From Kryptolebias marmoratus (lineage: Eukaryota; Chordata; Actinopteri; Cyprinodontiformes; Rivulidae): a stretch of 64,000 bases of DNA. The number at the start of each line of letters is the position of its first letter. The first letter of the stretch is position 1. The stretch covers positions 17,570,346 through 17,634,345 of the forward strand of contig NC_051434.1 in the NCBI RefSeq assembly GCF_001649575.2, written 5' to 3'. Position numbers and translations under genes: made by a program. Below, piece by piece: positions 45,541 to 56,751 of this stretch. The notes beneath the pieces were generated by a model that worked only from the letters and a program-made list of their open reading frames with translations, had not been told where the DNA came from and did no database searches.

Positions 45541-47460
45541 TGTAAATGTGAACAACCCTAAAAAACCATAATACCAAATATATGCAGCTTAAAGCACACT
45601 GGCAGTACATGTCTTATGTCTTATTTGAATATTGTTATTAAAAACCAATGTTAATCTGCTCACTTTTCTGTAGGTTTTTTTTAGCAGTTGGAAAATTTGC
45701 ACACCCTTTGGTATCAAACAAGAGGTGCGTAGGGATCTTCCACACCCATACTTCCCACACCCATGCAGGCAGAAAACTTTTTTTTTTCACCTAAACAAGC
45801 ACATTAATTCCTAAAACCAAAACTTTTGCCTACCCAGGTTCTGAAACATGGCAGGGGCCATGACGGTGACCACGATAATGAGACTGGACATTTCCATCCA
45901 TCAAAATGACAAAAAGCAAATAAACTGAAAAACTAAGAGTGACTACATTTTCAGTTATTGTTTGATAGTGAGCAGAGTAGATGGACCTGTATGAAGTGAT
46001 AATTGGCTGGGCATGTTCTTGAGAAAGCAGAGCGAGCATTATTTGAGACAAACAACGGGAGGAGGCCCACTTTATACTGTATGGAGGTGAGGCATGTACG
46101 TGCCAATACTCCACCAGTCTGACCTTCATGTAGGAGAGCAGGAGTTGACACAGGCATGTCTGCGCTGGGACACGAGCTCAGGTTTAACGGGCATATTGAA
46201 AAGGTCAGAGCTGTCACTCACACCAAACACACAGATGTACACAGACAAGCACAGTCAATGAGCACATATTCACCAACACACATTTACTCGCGCTCACACA
46301 AAGTTGGGGAGGCAGCGAGTGCATGTCGAAACAGTGAAGCATGCCAAATTAGAAGAGAAGTCTGTGCACTGTCTGCCTGTGGAGTGAGACATATACACAC
46401 CCACATGAAGACACACATAAAATTTGGGTTGCTGCCAAAAATCTCTGGAGCTGGCAGGTTTTTTTTTGTTTTGTTTTTGCCTGGTCTTATTTTTCACTGT
46501 CTTTCCACACATACACACCCACAAACACACACCCCAGACAGGGTCATTGGTGTATAAAGTTGTTTTGGCATGTTTATAGATTTTGATTGGTCGTCGTGTT
46601 GCTAGCCAAAGACGATTTTCTTTTCTCTGTGTGGTGACTGCCCACCCCACCACAGCCCTCCCAGACTCTTAAGCTGATTCCTGATTGGCTGATTAGGCTC
46701 CACGTTCACGCCGTCCTTTCCCTTTACCTTCTCAACGAATAAAAGTCTTCTCTCATTCATGCACACAAAGACACACACACACGCTGGCTTTGTTGGCACA
46801 TGCTGGCACAATCAAAGGCACACAAAAAACATCTTGAACAGCACACACAGAAAAAAAAGAAACAGAGGTTTAAAAAGACAGCCTCTAAAAAAGTGTGGTG
46901 GGTTAAAAGTCCCAGCTTAATGTTTATTGGAAATTTAAAGTTTCCAACTGATGGGTTTGACTTTTAATGACACAGTTTTGCAAGAAATGATGAAATAAAA
47001 ATCCCTAAATGGTTTACACAAAATCAAAACACAATCAATGTTAGTGCCACCCAGCAAGTTTCTGATAGGTGCACAAACTTTAATATTATCATATATTAAA
47101 GCAAATGATCTTAACTAAACAATATAGTCAAATAATAATAATAATAAACCTTGAACTGCTGAATATAGCATCTAGTGTAAATACAAATGATGAAATGTTA
47201 GTCTATAATAAATCCCATATCTGCAGAGGACAAACACAAGGTTTCAGAGCTGATAATATTAATATACAGTATAGGGCTTTGAACTTTTACTTCATTCTTC
47301 TACAGCTGATATAAAACAAATAAAAAACTTTTTTAATAGTAATATCTCTATAGTGGTTCTTTATATTTTTCATTTCTTTCTTTGTCCTAACACTAATTGT
47401 GATTACGACCAAGCAGGCAGGCATGGAGGACACAGGCAGGTGTCGAAAAGAGTTTACAGG
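45541..47460. other. Unassigned DNA, CA-rich patches
   Basis: CA-rich segments near 46200-46290 and 46500-46535. Frames at 46156-46653 lie over them and have no recognised similarity. Confidence 0.4.
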
Positions 47461-48040
47461 AGGAATGCATATCGTCCATCGCTTTTCATGCCAAAGTTTT
47501 AAACTACTGTAATTTTATGATGACAAATGATGGAGTTAAAGCCATTTTGGTCAAGCCTTGTAAATTATGTTTTACTCAATCTCATGCGAGATCTTGCAAG
47601 ATGTATTAGCTCTCAGAGCTGACATTCTCAGCTGTACAACACCAGATTTTAGCTCAGTATCTGTAAAACCGCCTGGGTTTTAGAAATTTCTGTTTTGGCT
47701 ACAATAGTTTAGCTAGAGTGGCCATCTTGAAATAGGGGAACTCCAAAAGTTTATCAGTTGTAGATGTTTACACAAGGATTCTTTTCTTGGAGGTTTCATT
47801 AAAATGCATTCAGTGGTTCATGAGATGAATTCTGCTAACAGATAGACAAAGTTGATGCCTAATAGTTATGGGCAACATTAAAAAAAAACGTCTTTTGCAA
47901 TCTGTTAGGGATCATAATATCTGTTAGGGATCAGTCTCAGCTACTACCACACCAAAGTTTAGCTCAGTTTTGTTCAAATTCATTGAGTTGTAGCCATTTT
48001 CTGCGCAGATTAAGGTCAGCTGTGGTAGCCATCTTGAAAA
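47461..48040 (+). repeat. Family A tandem pair
   Basis: The first unit starts GGAATGCATATCGTCC (47461), like 9988, and runs to GCTAACAGATAGACA. The second, shorter unit (about 47868-48040) follows across the junction ACAGATAGACAAAGTTGAT and ends in the core GTCAGCTGTGGTAGCCATC. The same junction is found at 32361. Confidence 0.8.
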
Positions 48041-48084
48041 ACAAAACAAAAGAAAAAACACGGGTAAAAAACATTAGCAAACAA

Positions 48085-48448
48085 CCACTTGAATGTCTCT
48101 GTGTGTCCATGTGTTTGTATGCCTGTCTGTTGACAAAACATGAAGCACTGGACAAATTGTAACGAAACCATCAATAAATAACTAAATAAAAAATATCAGT
48201 GGATGTCCATCTACAACTGGTTACCTTTGGAGTGAACCCAATTCAAGATGGCTGCCACAGCTAACTGACTTTAGCAAACACAACAATGACTTCAACTCAG
48301 TCATTTTTAGAGGTATTGTGCTAAACTCTGGTGTGGTAATCGTTGGAAGTCATCCACAACACATTTGTTACACACTAAGCATTAACAGACTGTGAAACAT
48401 CTTTGTTTAAAACCTTTGGCATGAAAGGTGGCAGGCAATATGTGTTCC
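48085..48448 (-). repeat. Family A repeat, inverted, 5' end intact
   Basis: CCAATTCAAGATGGCTGCC, GTCCATCTACAACTGGTTAC, CTTTGTTTAAAACCTTTGGC and the outer end GGTGGCAGGCAATATGTG (complement of the start at 9988). It faces the pair at 47461-48040. Confidence 0.8.
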
Positions 48449-48490
48449 TTCAAGGGATAGTTTCATTTGAATAATATCTTGTTTACAATA

Positions 48491-48518
48491 GAAATAATAA
48501 TAATAATAATAATAATAA
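48491..48518. repeat. (AAT)n microsatellite
   Basis: About nine AAT units. Confidence 0.95.
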
Positions 48519-49747
48519 GACCTCATATGACAGCATACTAAACCACACTGATTAAGTTCACACTTAAAAAGACCTAAAAGTAGATTTACAAAAAGGCATG
48601 CAAAATTATATATAAGCATTTTGGAAATTCTTACATTAAGTAGAAACATAGAAGTAAAAGTGTAATATTTAAGTTCTGTTTTGGCACATTTTTTTTATTA
48701 TAAAGTATTATATATTGTTGGGGTTTAGAGCAATTTGAAATAGATCTGTAGCTAAGAAATGTGCACTATCTTATAAAATCTGCCAGCAAAAGTTTGTAGG
48801 TGCCTAGAATGTATTGCCATTATATCTCACCATCTGTTAGATGAAATGCAGCAACAGTTTGCGCGCTCATAATGAGTTTAGTGAACCCTCGGCTTTCTAA
48901 CTAGTGCTGCAACGAGCCTGACATTTGGGCTCTTAGTGTGGTATTGTGACATCTGTTGATACTTCGTTGGACTGTTATGCATCTGAGTAGGGCAAAATGC
49001 CAAAAGAAAAACCTTAATGACACCACTCTCTAGTGCAAATAAGAGGATATCGTACAGGTTTTATAACAACCTTGTTTTATGTTTTCACCACATAAGAGAA
49101 ATAAATCATACCTACCAGAAGAACTGTAGGTTTTAAAACAGCCCTTTATTATTACAGAACAATTTATAGGTGATAACACAATATACTTATAATATAAAAT
49201 GAAATAAGCATGTCCTCAGTTTGAGATTAAAGTCAAGTGTTTCAAAGTGTTTCAAGACTAAGCCTGAGGAAACTAACCCAACTGTGCTCCAAAACTTGAC
49301 TGTACCTGTTTTTTTTATTATTACTACAGGTGAGGAGGGTTCTGGGCGAGTTTTATGGGTAAACTACAAAACAACAAGACAAAGCATTTTAACTGGACCA
49401 GCTCATTTTGCGGGTTTAATACTGATCATTGACTTCAAAAATAATCTCAAATCCTTTAAATCGGAAAAGAAAAGCTGACATTTTTATTATTGTTGTTCGC
49501 TGATGAACCTGCAGCCTAATCAGGTTTCCTGACTCAAGTTACCAATTATGTTTTAAAAGAATTTACTCATTATTATGATTTTCCTCATTATGACTATTGT
49601 ATGTCTTTCCACCAATGACGATTTAGTTTTTGATTTGCCTTTAAAATTCAAAATAACTTTCCATCAAATTTTTGACTTTACAATTTGACCTTGCTTTAGA
49701 AATATTATTTTGACTTTTTTTCTCAACATTTCAACTTCGATGTTGAC

Positions 49748-49749
<2 letters not shown>

Positions 49750-49803
<54 letters not shown>
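49750..49803. repeat. (TA)n microsatellite
   Basis: About 26 uninterrupted TA units, fully self-complementary. Confidence 0.97.
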
Positions 49804-49807
<4 letters not shown>

Positions 49808-51420
49808 CATTGGAGATATAATAAAGAAACTCGAAAACAACTAAATAAAATTGCCCCTTCATTTTATTTTTCTCCTTTGAAGCCATGTCTGTTCTTAAAA
49901 CATATTCTGCTACATTTATGCCTCCCATTTACACAAACTGGGAACAAAGAAAGAAATGTTTTCTGTAGATTTTCTAAAAACTGGATTCAGATAGACAGAA
50001 GATACAAAGGTTTTCAGAAATGTTGACATAGCAGCCTATTTTGTGCATGTCCGTTTTTATTTTGTGTTTTAAAAAAACCTAAACACAACTGGAGTAATAT
50101 TTACAGGATTTATTGTCTTGTTTCTCATTTCCTGCCATCTTTAAATTTTGACTGTATGCCAAAATGCTTCATAACTGAAAGGAAGTTGTAAACAAAGAAA
50201 AGAAAAAGCTACAATTGTTTTGGAAACATCTGTGACCAACCTAAGCATGTTCTTTCTCTGTATTTTTAAATGTTGGTAATTTGCAGGTTTTCGCCACCTA
50301 GTGGTGCAGCACGGATATTCCATTTGTTTTTTTACTATGTGTGGACTGAATAAATTATTTATATGGAGACAAAAAAAAACATTTAAAATTATCTCTGGAG
50401 TAGTATAGATGAGGCCCGAGTGGCCCTAATACTCTGATTTTTTTTTTTTTTTCTTGGCACAGCACGTCGCACAGCTGCTCGTCCTCTTCCACCTCTTCGC
50501 TGTTAAACATTCAGCAGCTATTTTATGCATGAATGAACTTGTATTCTCTTGTTTTCAATAATAACTACTCTTACCAATTTCCAAAATCTGCTCATAATTC
50601 TCAGCCTTCCTGTCTGTGAGTCAAGGAGAAACACAACCGTGCAAGCCTAAACACATGCTCCTCAGTGCCACGCTTCCGAACACCTTTCCCGGTGATAATC
50701 TGTTGAAGGTGATAATTCATTCTCCTCAAAACTGTTCCCCGCCCCTCCCCCCCTACACGCCACCACCCCTTCCTTTTCAAGCCTCTGCACTCCAGCTGGC
50801 AGAAAAATCCACCTACGGTGCGTGTCAGATGGGCGGGACGTTACATTGTTTTGGAGCTAGTTTCACTGCTGCAGACGAGGAGTAATTGTCTTGTATTCGC
50901 AGCCTGACACTGAGGGTGTTTTCAAAATGTAGAATGTCTCCAACCCTGCCAGCTGTTGACATGAAGCTAAGCTGATATTTGCGCTGAATACCACAAAAAA
51001 AAAAGTCTGGCATAAGGCCAGGTAGTCATTTTAGACAGACAACAGACAGACAGGAGGACAGGTGGGAAGGCAGCGGGAAGGGAAATGTAATATTCATCAG
51101 GTGATACCTCCAGTAACATTCTATTATTTATTAAGTCTGAATCAGCTCTGTCATCATCCACACTCTAACAGGCTGAGCCTCGAGCACACCCATAAGGAGG
51201 GCGTTCGAAATATATATAGACGGATTTCCCAAATGAATCAGTGGACTCAATGCAATCTAGTCCAAGTACAGCTAATGAGAGGCCAAGTTTCATCTCAAAT
51301 CCGCTGCGAGGGAATTACATGAGTGCAAACATTTCATTTCTCGGCTGAGCTCTCGCTCGCTTTTCCTTTTATTTCTTCAGGTGAACAGCATTGTGCTGCC
51401 TGTGTAATTTGTTTTCATTC

Positions 51421-51640
51421 CTGTGAATGGAATTAATCAAATCATTTGTTCCTCTAATGTACCTTCTGCACTCATTGTGTTCAATCTGGCCATTAACACA
51501 TGAAACCTCCTGTCAAAATGGTTAATACATGCAGCTTTAAATAGCCGTAGAATGGATTAATGATGGAGGTAATCATTTAGGGTATGGTTTATTAATTTGC
51601 TCTCCTGTTATTAGGACAGTTATTTCGGCTGTCAGTCTTT
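51421..51640. promoter_or_regulatory. Candidate enhancer: homeodomain motif cluster
   Basis: About nine TAAT/ATTA cores in 220 bases, including AATTAATCAAAT (its complement has TGATTAAT, a PBX-HOX-type site), CTCTAATG, CCATTAAC, GGTTAATAC, GGATTAATGATGG, GGTAATCATTT, TTATTAATTTG and GTTATTAGGAC. No repeat similarity. Function is inferred only from motif density. Confidence 0.35.
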
Positions 51641-52227
51641 ATAGGGGTGACGGAGGTGGTGGTGGAGGTGGATGGGGCAGTCTAATTTCCACTGTAGGGA
51701 TCTGTACTATTGATCTGATGTAATGTCTTACCCTTCATCCTCTTTTGTTCATTCTGACATCATTCCCATTACTAACCACTGAAAACTGAGCAGATACTCT
51801 GACTTGTGTAACAGTGTTTTTAAAGTACCTATTTAGACCTGTACAACATAAAGTATATGAACATTCATGGCCTTATTTCAATTAACTTTACATTTTTCTC
51901 ACTATTTATGTTGAATAACTCGCCAAAAAGAGAATTGTGACATAAAGAGAGTAACTATTAAAAAAATCAGTCATAAAATTTGAAACTTTGCATCTTTTGT
52001 TTTCCACAACTGGTTCAGATTTGAAGATGACATAGTATTAAAAATGAAAGGTATGCTGTAAAATACTTTCGTAGAATTATCTAACAAACTCCGAATTTTC
52101 TTTATTAGGGGTATTTTGTGTACTTTGCAGATAACATTGGTAACTAAATTCATACAAAATCTTTTGGTGTAATATAAATAAAAACTCAATATAATTTGCA
52201 TTTGACCATTCTGTATAATGTAATCAC

Positions 52228-52667
52228 TAGTGGTGTAACAGCACATGAATTTGTACCAGAATGTTACGATACATTTAATTTCAATATCAATATTTGTATT
52301 GAACTGTATACCCCTACCTTATTGACGACTAAGGTCACTTTAAAAATGTTGAGTATGTATCCTATTTATTACCATATATGAAAAAGACCTCAGTTAGATT
52401 TGAAAAAAAAAGGATTTGACGTATTCAGACTGCCATAAAACAATTAGACCACCCCGTCCTAATTGTTTTATGGCAGTCTGAATATGTCAAATCCTTTGGC
52501 AAAAAATTTGGATTTGGGCCACTTTTGCCTGCAACACAGCCTTTGTTTTTAGTCTTGTTAAACCGAGCTGTGTGAGGTGGGGAGGTTAGGGACTTTTGCT
52601 TCTTCCAAAGAGGGCATGCCATTAAAAATTGGAGAAATGCTGCTCTATGTGTACCGTTACACCCCTA
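52228..52667. mobile_element. hAT-type miniature inverted-repeat element with central hairpin
   Basis: Ends TAGTGGTGTAACAG and (complement) TAGGGGTGTAACGG are terminal inverted repeats. Flanks GTAATCAC (52220-52227) and GCAATCAC (52668-52675) are an 8-bp target duplication with one mismatch, the size hAT transposases make. The 440-bp interior has no transposase. Near its exact centre lies a long hairpin (52409-52497). Confidence 0.75.
52409..52497. repeat. 39-bp inverted repeat, 11-base loop
   Basis: Arms 52409-52447 and 52459-52497 pair with one mismatch (a G opposite T, still a wobble pair in RNA). The loop is ACCACCCCGTC. The pairing is far better than that of the element's own ends, so it is younger or constrained. 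Confidence 0.95.
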
Positions 52668-52675
52668 GCAATCAC

Positions 52676-55124
52676 ACTACCACAGGAAGTGTGGTATATA
52701 TATAGTTAAGTAAGATGACTTTGTCTAGCTTTTATGCTTTTAAGTTGCAGTTAACACACTAAATGCAAAATGCGCTGAAAAAAAATTATGTAGATTTCAG
52801 ATTTTTTTTTTTCCTTTCTAGAAAACTAAATATCCTGGTTAAGGTTACAATACAGGAGCTGAGTGGAGTATTGTCTTTAAAAATTCAAAATAACAGAATG
52901 AAATTAAAAGTTATCTGCATGTCTTTTTTTATGCTGACAGTGAGCTTTAATTGCACACTGTAACAAGCACAGATTTTATGAGGTTGCCACATTTTTGAAC
53001 CGTTACATCAACATTACTGAATGTTTTCTTAAAGTGATAAACTCAGCTTCTCGTAATTACAAGCTTAATCATCTTCTTTCGGAAACGAGGAAAAGCCGCG
53101 ACCGGGAACCAGCAGCAATAAAATGCTGCAGAACAGGACCGCACTAGCATGAAAACTTTTTACCGCCACATCAGACCCCCTCAACAGCACACTGAAGGTG
53201 GGAATCTGGCCAGAGACGATCTGCTTTGATTTCCAAACCACTACAAAAAGACAGATGAGCCCAATAAAATGTGTTGATATTGTGGTATTTTGTATTTACG
53301 AAAACAGAGGGGATATAAACAGATTTGTAATGGTAAGGTAAAATGAACGAACATAATCATGATCAATAAGGTAAATGAAACATTCCAGGGTGCCCCCTGA
53401 ATGTCCCCGGAAATTAGCTTTCAGCTAGCTGTGCATGCACATACGATATGCATACATTTACACTTGAGCGCACAGATACCTATTTGTGAACTAAGATCCT
53501 GCACATCTAAAAATATTTCCTCATTTGCTTGCCTCTCTATGTGTTTATTTGTGCATGAAGCTTGCACAGATATTGCAGCACAAGTGCAGAACAGCCCACA
53601 AAGTGAAGCATTGTGAGCTCATTTACTACACTCATTTAGCCAATTTGTGCCTTTCATGCTTCCTCCTATTACTATATTTGCATTTTTCCATCAACGAAGT
53701 CTGTGAAGCATGAGGAGCTATTAGAACATTCCTGTCTTCAGAAAAAAAAATACATAACATGTCTGAGTTTAAAAGAGAAAAACAACTCCTCTCCTATTAT
53801 CACATGCATCATTACAGCTGAAGAGCACAGAAGTCAAACGATTGGGAGATGAAAACATTTGCAAGACTTCACATGTAAGTGTAAAAAATGAAGCTTTTAG
53901 GAGGGGGAAATAAATAAATGTGAGTGGACGCACACGCAAAAACACACAAATACAGAGCCTTAGTGTCATAACTATTCCACATCGTGAGAGAGTCCCTGAC
54001 TCCACTTCAAAGCTCTCGGGCTGACAGTGGCTAATGATGAACACTCAGATGAAGAGCAAAGAGACAGCCATCCAGACTCCACATTAAAAAGGCCTCTTCC
54101 CGTCCTCTATGTCGAGATAAAAGACGAGAACTCGTGCCCGGCTGCAGCTAATGTGCGTTTAAGCACTCATCCATACATACATAAATGCGCACACAGGCAG
54201 ACACACTTATCATGCAAATGTAGAATAATTACAGTCTTGTCTGCGTGGAGGAAAGCTGGGATGCCTTTTGAAGATAGCGATCCTCAAAAGATTCATTGAT
54301 GTTATGCTGGTTAATGGAGGGTAGAAGCCCAACTGGTGTTTCTCACTCTTTCTTTCTCGTTCGCAAAATCCACACATCCGGAATCGCTGAGGCCAACAGC
54401 ATGTATTTTTCTTAGTTGTACAGATTAAAGAGGCTTTGGACAGTTGGACAAATGCCACTCAGTACTCTTCAGATGCTGTGTGTATAAAAAGAAATGTTAG
54501 GTGCTCTGGGACTGAGTCCTGGGAATAAAAATGTGCCCACACTGGTCGACTTTTGATAGGCTGGTTGTCCACCAAAATCACCCTAACAATCATGAAAAAA
54601 TATTGAATTTTTTCATCAGCGCTGAGCTTCAAATCCCATATGTGGTAAGAAGGTAGACAGATAGAGCTTACTGGTTATGCCTAAGTAGCTAAACTTATTT
54701 CCTTCTCAGGACTTAGTCTGAGCTGTGAGTGCAGGAAACACCAGCTTGACTACCTGTTTAACAGGTAAAATGTTGCACTTGTCCTACTTAGATGTCTGTG
54801 CTTGAATAAATTCATGATGATGGCATGCAGTGCCAAGAATGTCTGAACTCTTTACAAGAAAGTAAGCGTTCCTGGAAATTGTATATAATCTAAGAAAAGG
54901 TAAAAAAAAAAAAAGTTTTACTGAAGTTTAATGTTCAAAATCTTTTATCTTGGATTTAAAGCAAGGTTTATAAAGGGTTTTCAGTTTGACAAACACTGTT
55001 TTGATAGTAAATGTTGCCTTTGGTCTTTAATAAACAGGGACAACACAAGGCTAAAGCATTAAGCGAAACTATTACATTTTGAGTTTGATGTGACTGTGAG
55101 TCTTGCTGTGAAGGAGGAGACACA
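52676..55124. other. Unassigned DNA, CNE-like in parts
   Basis: 53040-53230 and 54000-54480 have mixed composition, some CpG and no repeat match. 54901-54914 is an A-run. No exon was recognised. Confidence 0.35.
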
Positions 55125-55985
55125 GACACCTTTCAGGCATTGATAAAATCCATGGAGTACCATTAAATTCTTTAATAAAAATGGAAAAAAATTATGCCAA
55201 CACAGAAAATTAGCCAAGAGATGGTCATCCACCAAAGCAGACTGGGCAAGGAGGGCATTATTTAGAGAAGCAACCAAGAAGCCAAAGATAACCCTGATAG
55301 AGCTGCCCAACTCCTGCAGAGATGAGAGTATTTGTTCATAGGACCACAAGCAGCTCCTTTTACAGGAGAGTGCTCGAGAAAATGTCATTCCTTTAAGAAA
55401 AAAAAACAAGGCAGACAATTTGAAATTTGCTAAAAGGCATATTAAAAACTCCCCAAATATGTAGAAGAAGATGCTGTGGCCAGATGAGACAAAAAGTTTA
55501 CTTTTTGGCCATCAAGAACAACACCGTCCCTACAGTGAAGCATGATGGTAGACACATGCTGTTGGGATGGTTTTCATCAGCAGGGTCTGGGAAACTGGTC
55601 AGGGTTGAAGAAAAATTGGATAGAGCAAATTATAGAGGAATTTTTAAGGGGAAACTTAATTGAGCCTGAGAGATTTGAGACCGGGATGGAGCCTCATTGA
55701 CCAGCAGCATGACTGTAACCACACAGCTAAAGCAACGCTTCAGGGGTTTAAGGAGACAGAGTTATATGTCCTGGGATGGTCCAGTCAAAGCCCAGACCTT
55801 AATCCGACTTAGAATCTCTGGTGTGATCTAACTTGAAGGAACTGGAACATTTTTGTTCTGAAGAATTCCTGTGGTTAGATGTGCCAAGCTTGTGAAGATG
55901 TAGAGTAATGTCCAGGTTACAAAGTAACAAAAGAGAGAGAATGTCGGGGGCTGAGGTGGGAGTGAATACTTTTGCAACTAACTGT
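55125..55985 (+). pseudogene. Tc1-like DNA transposon, 5'-truncated
   Basis: Same family as 22233-23923. Starts near GGAGTACCATTAAATTC, then GGTCATCCACCAAAGC, AAAGATAACCCTGATAGAGC, CCATCAAGAACAACACCGTC. A frame near 55560-55660 reads LLGWFSSAGSGKLVRVEEKL, the transposase segment ahead of the catalytic residues. Further on are GTCAAAGCCCAGACCTTAAT and the right end GTGAATACTTTTGCAACTAA ending in a TA. The left end and N-terminal region are missing and frames are broken. Confidence 0.8.
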
Positions 55986-56473
55986 ATTCAATGGCCTGCC
56001 TTGAATATTGATGAAATGAGCAGTTTGCTCCTGTTTGTAGATCAATCAGTTTTTTGGAAGCTCATCTGCAGAACTGGATGCTCCAACTGTTGTTGCTGTT
56101 TCCAGTTCATGTCCACAGGCTGATTTAAAACTTACCGCTTCTAAAGGATAACAAATGTTTAGCAATATTCAGCAGCTAAAACTGCAACAAACTGAATACC
56201 CCCAAGACTACAATGACCATAAAAACCATAAAAAGGCCCACTCAAAAACTGTTTTGCTGTTTACCTTCAAGTCTATTGCCGTAAAATTGGAAGGAAATAC
56301 AGCCAAGAGGGACAGTGGGTAAATCACAAAGTTTCTAGAAACTGTTCATTCTAAGACAATAAAATAATCAATCTTTTTTATGTGGCTCCACACAATTGAA
56401 AACTAGAACATGAATTCTGCCGGCACAATGCACATTTTAATTTGAAGACATTGGTTTTCTTCAGGCTTCATGA

Positions 56474-56640
56474 GGCACGGTAGATCAGGGGTCAGTGCCG
56501 TGATCTCACAATCCTGAGGCTGTGGGTTCAAGCCCAGATTGCGTCAGGATGGGCATCCGATGTAAAACATTTGCCAAGTCTTCCATGCAAGGTTGGTCAC
56601 TATGGTGACCCCTGCAGGAGGGAGCAACCGAAGGAAAGGT
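56474..56640 (+). repeat. tRNA-derived SINE (second family)
   Basis: The head GGCACGGTAGATCAGGGGTC..GTGC looks like a tRNA A box and TGTGGGTTCAAGCCC (56521-56535) like a B box, followed by GCGTCAGGATGGGCATCCG and a tail TGGTGACCCCTGCAGGAGGG..CAACCGAAGG. From recall this is a common fish SINE with a LINE-like tail. It differs from family E. Confidence 0.75.
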
Positions 56641-56660
56641 GTTTTTATTCCTTATTGTAT

Positions 56661-56751
56661 TTAACCCCCCTGTGGCGTTTGGGTCAAATGAACCCGAAGT
56701 TACAAGGGCTTCTCTTCCTCTCTTCAGTTACGAGGGCTTCAGGAGGGTTAA
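56661..56751 (+). mobile_element. Family C TTAA-bounded miniature element, best copy
   Basis: TTAA flanks, left end CCCCCCTGTGGCG, right end GGCTTCAGGAGGG, internal GGGTCAAATGAACCCGAAG and two near-direct repeats (AGTTACAAGGGCTTC and AGTTACGAGGGCTTC). Non-coding, piggyBac-type by target site and CCC ends. Confidence 0.7.

Larger units (their letters stand above)
48519..52219. other. AT-rich DNA, then low-repeat CNE-like DNA
   Basis: 48519-50400 is AT-rich with no recognised family except the TA tract at 49750. 50450-51700 is more mixed and repeat-poor, with a homeodomain-motif cluster at 51421-51640. No exon was recognised. Confidence 0.4.

Noticed and set aside
32091..48448. Family A array as a CRISPR or satellite array
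   Set aside because: Units are about 290 bp, dispersed in both orientations and diverged. There are no short regular repeats with unique spacers, and the DNA is vertebrate.
56521..56535. Possible tRNA gene (B-box-like GGGTTCAAGCCC)
   Set aside because: No cloverleaf or anticodon stem could be drawn, and the sequence continues into a SINE body with a LINE-like tail.
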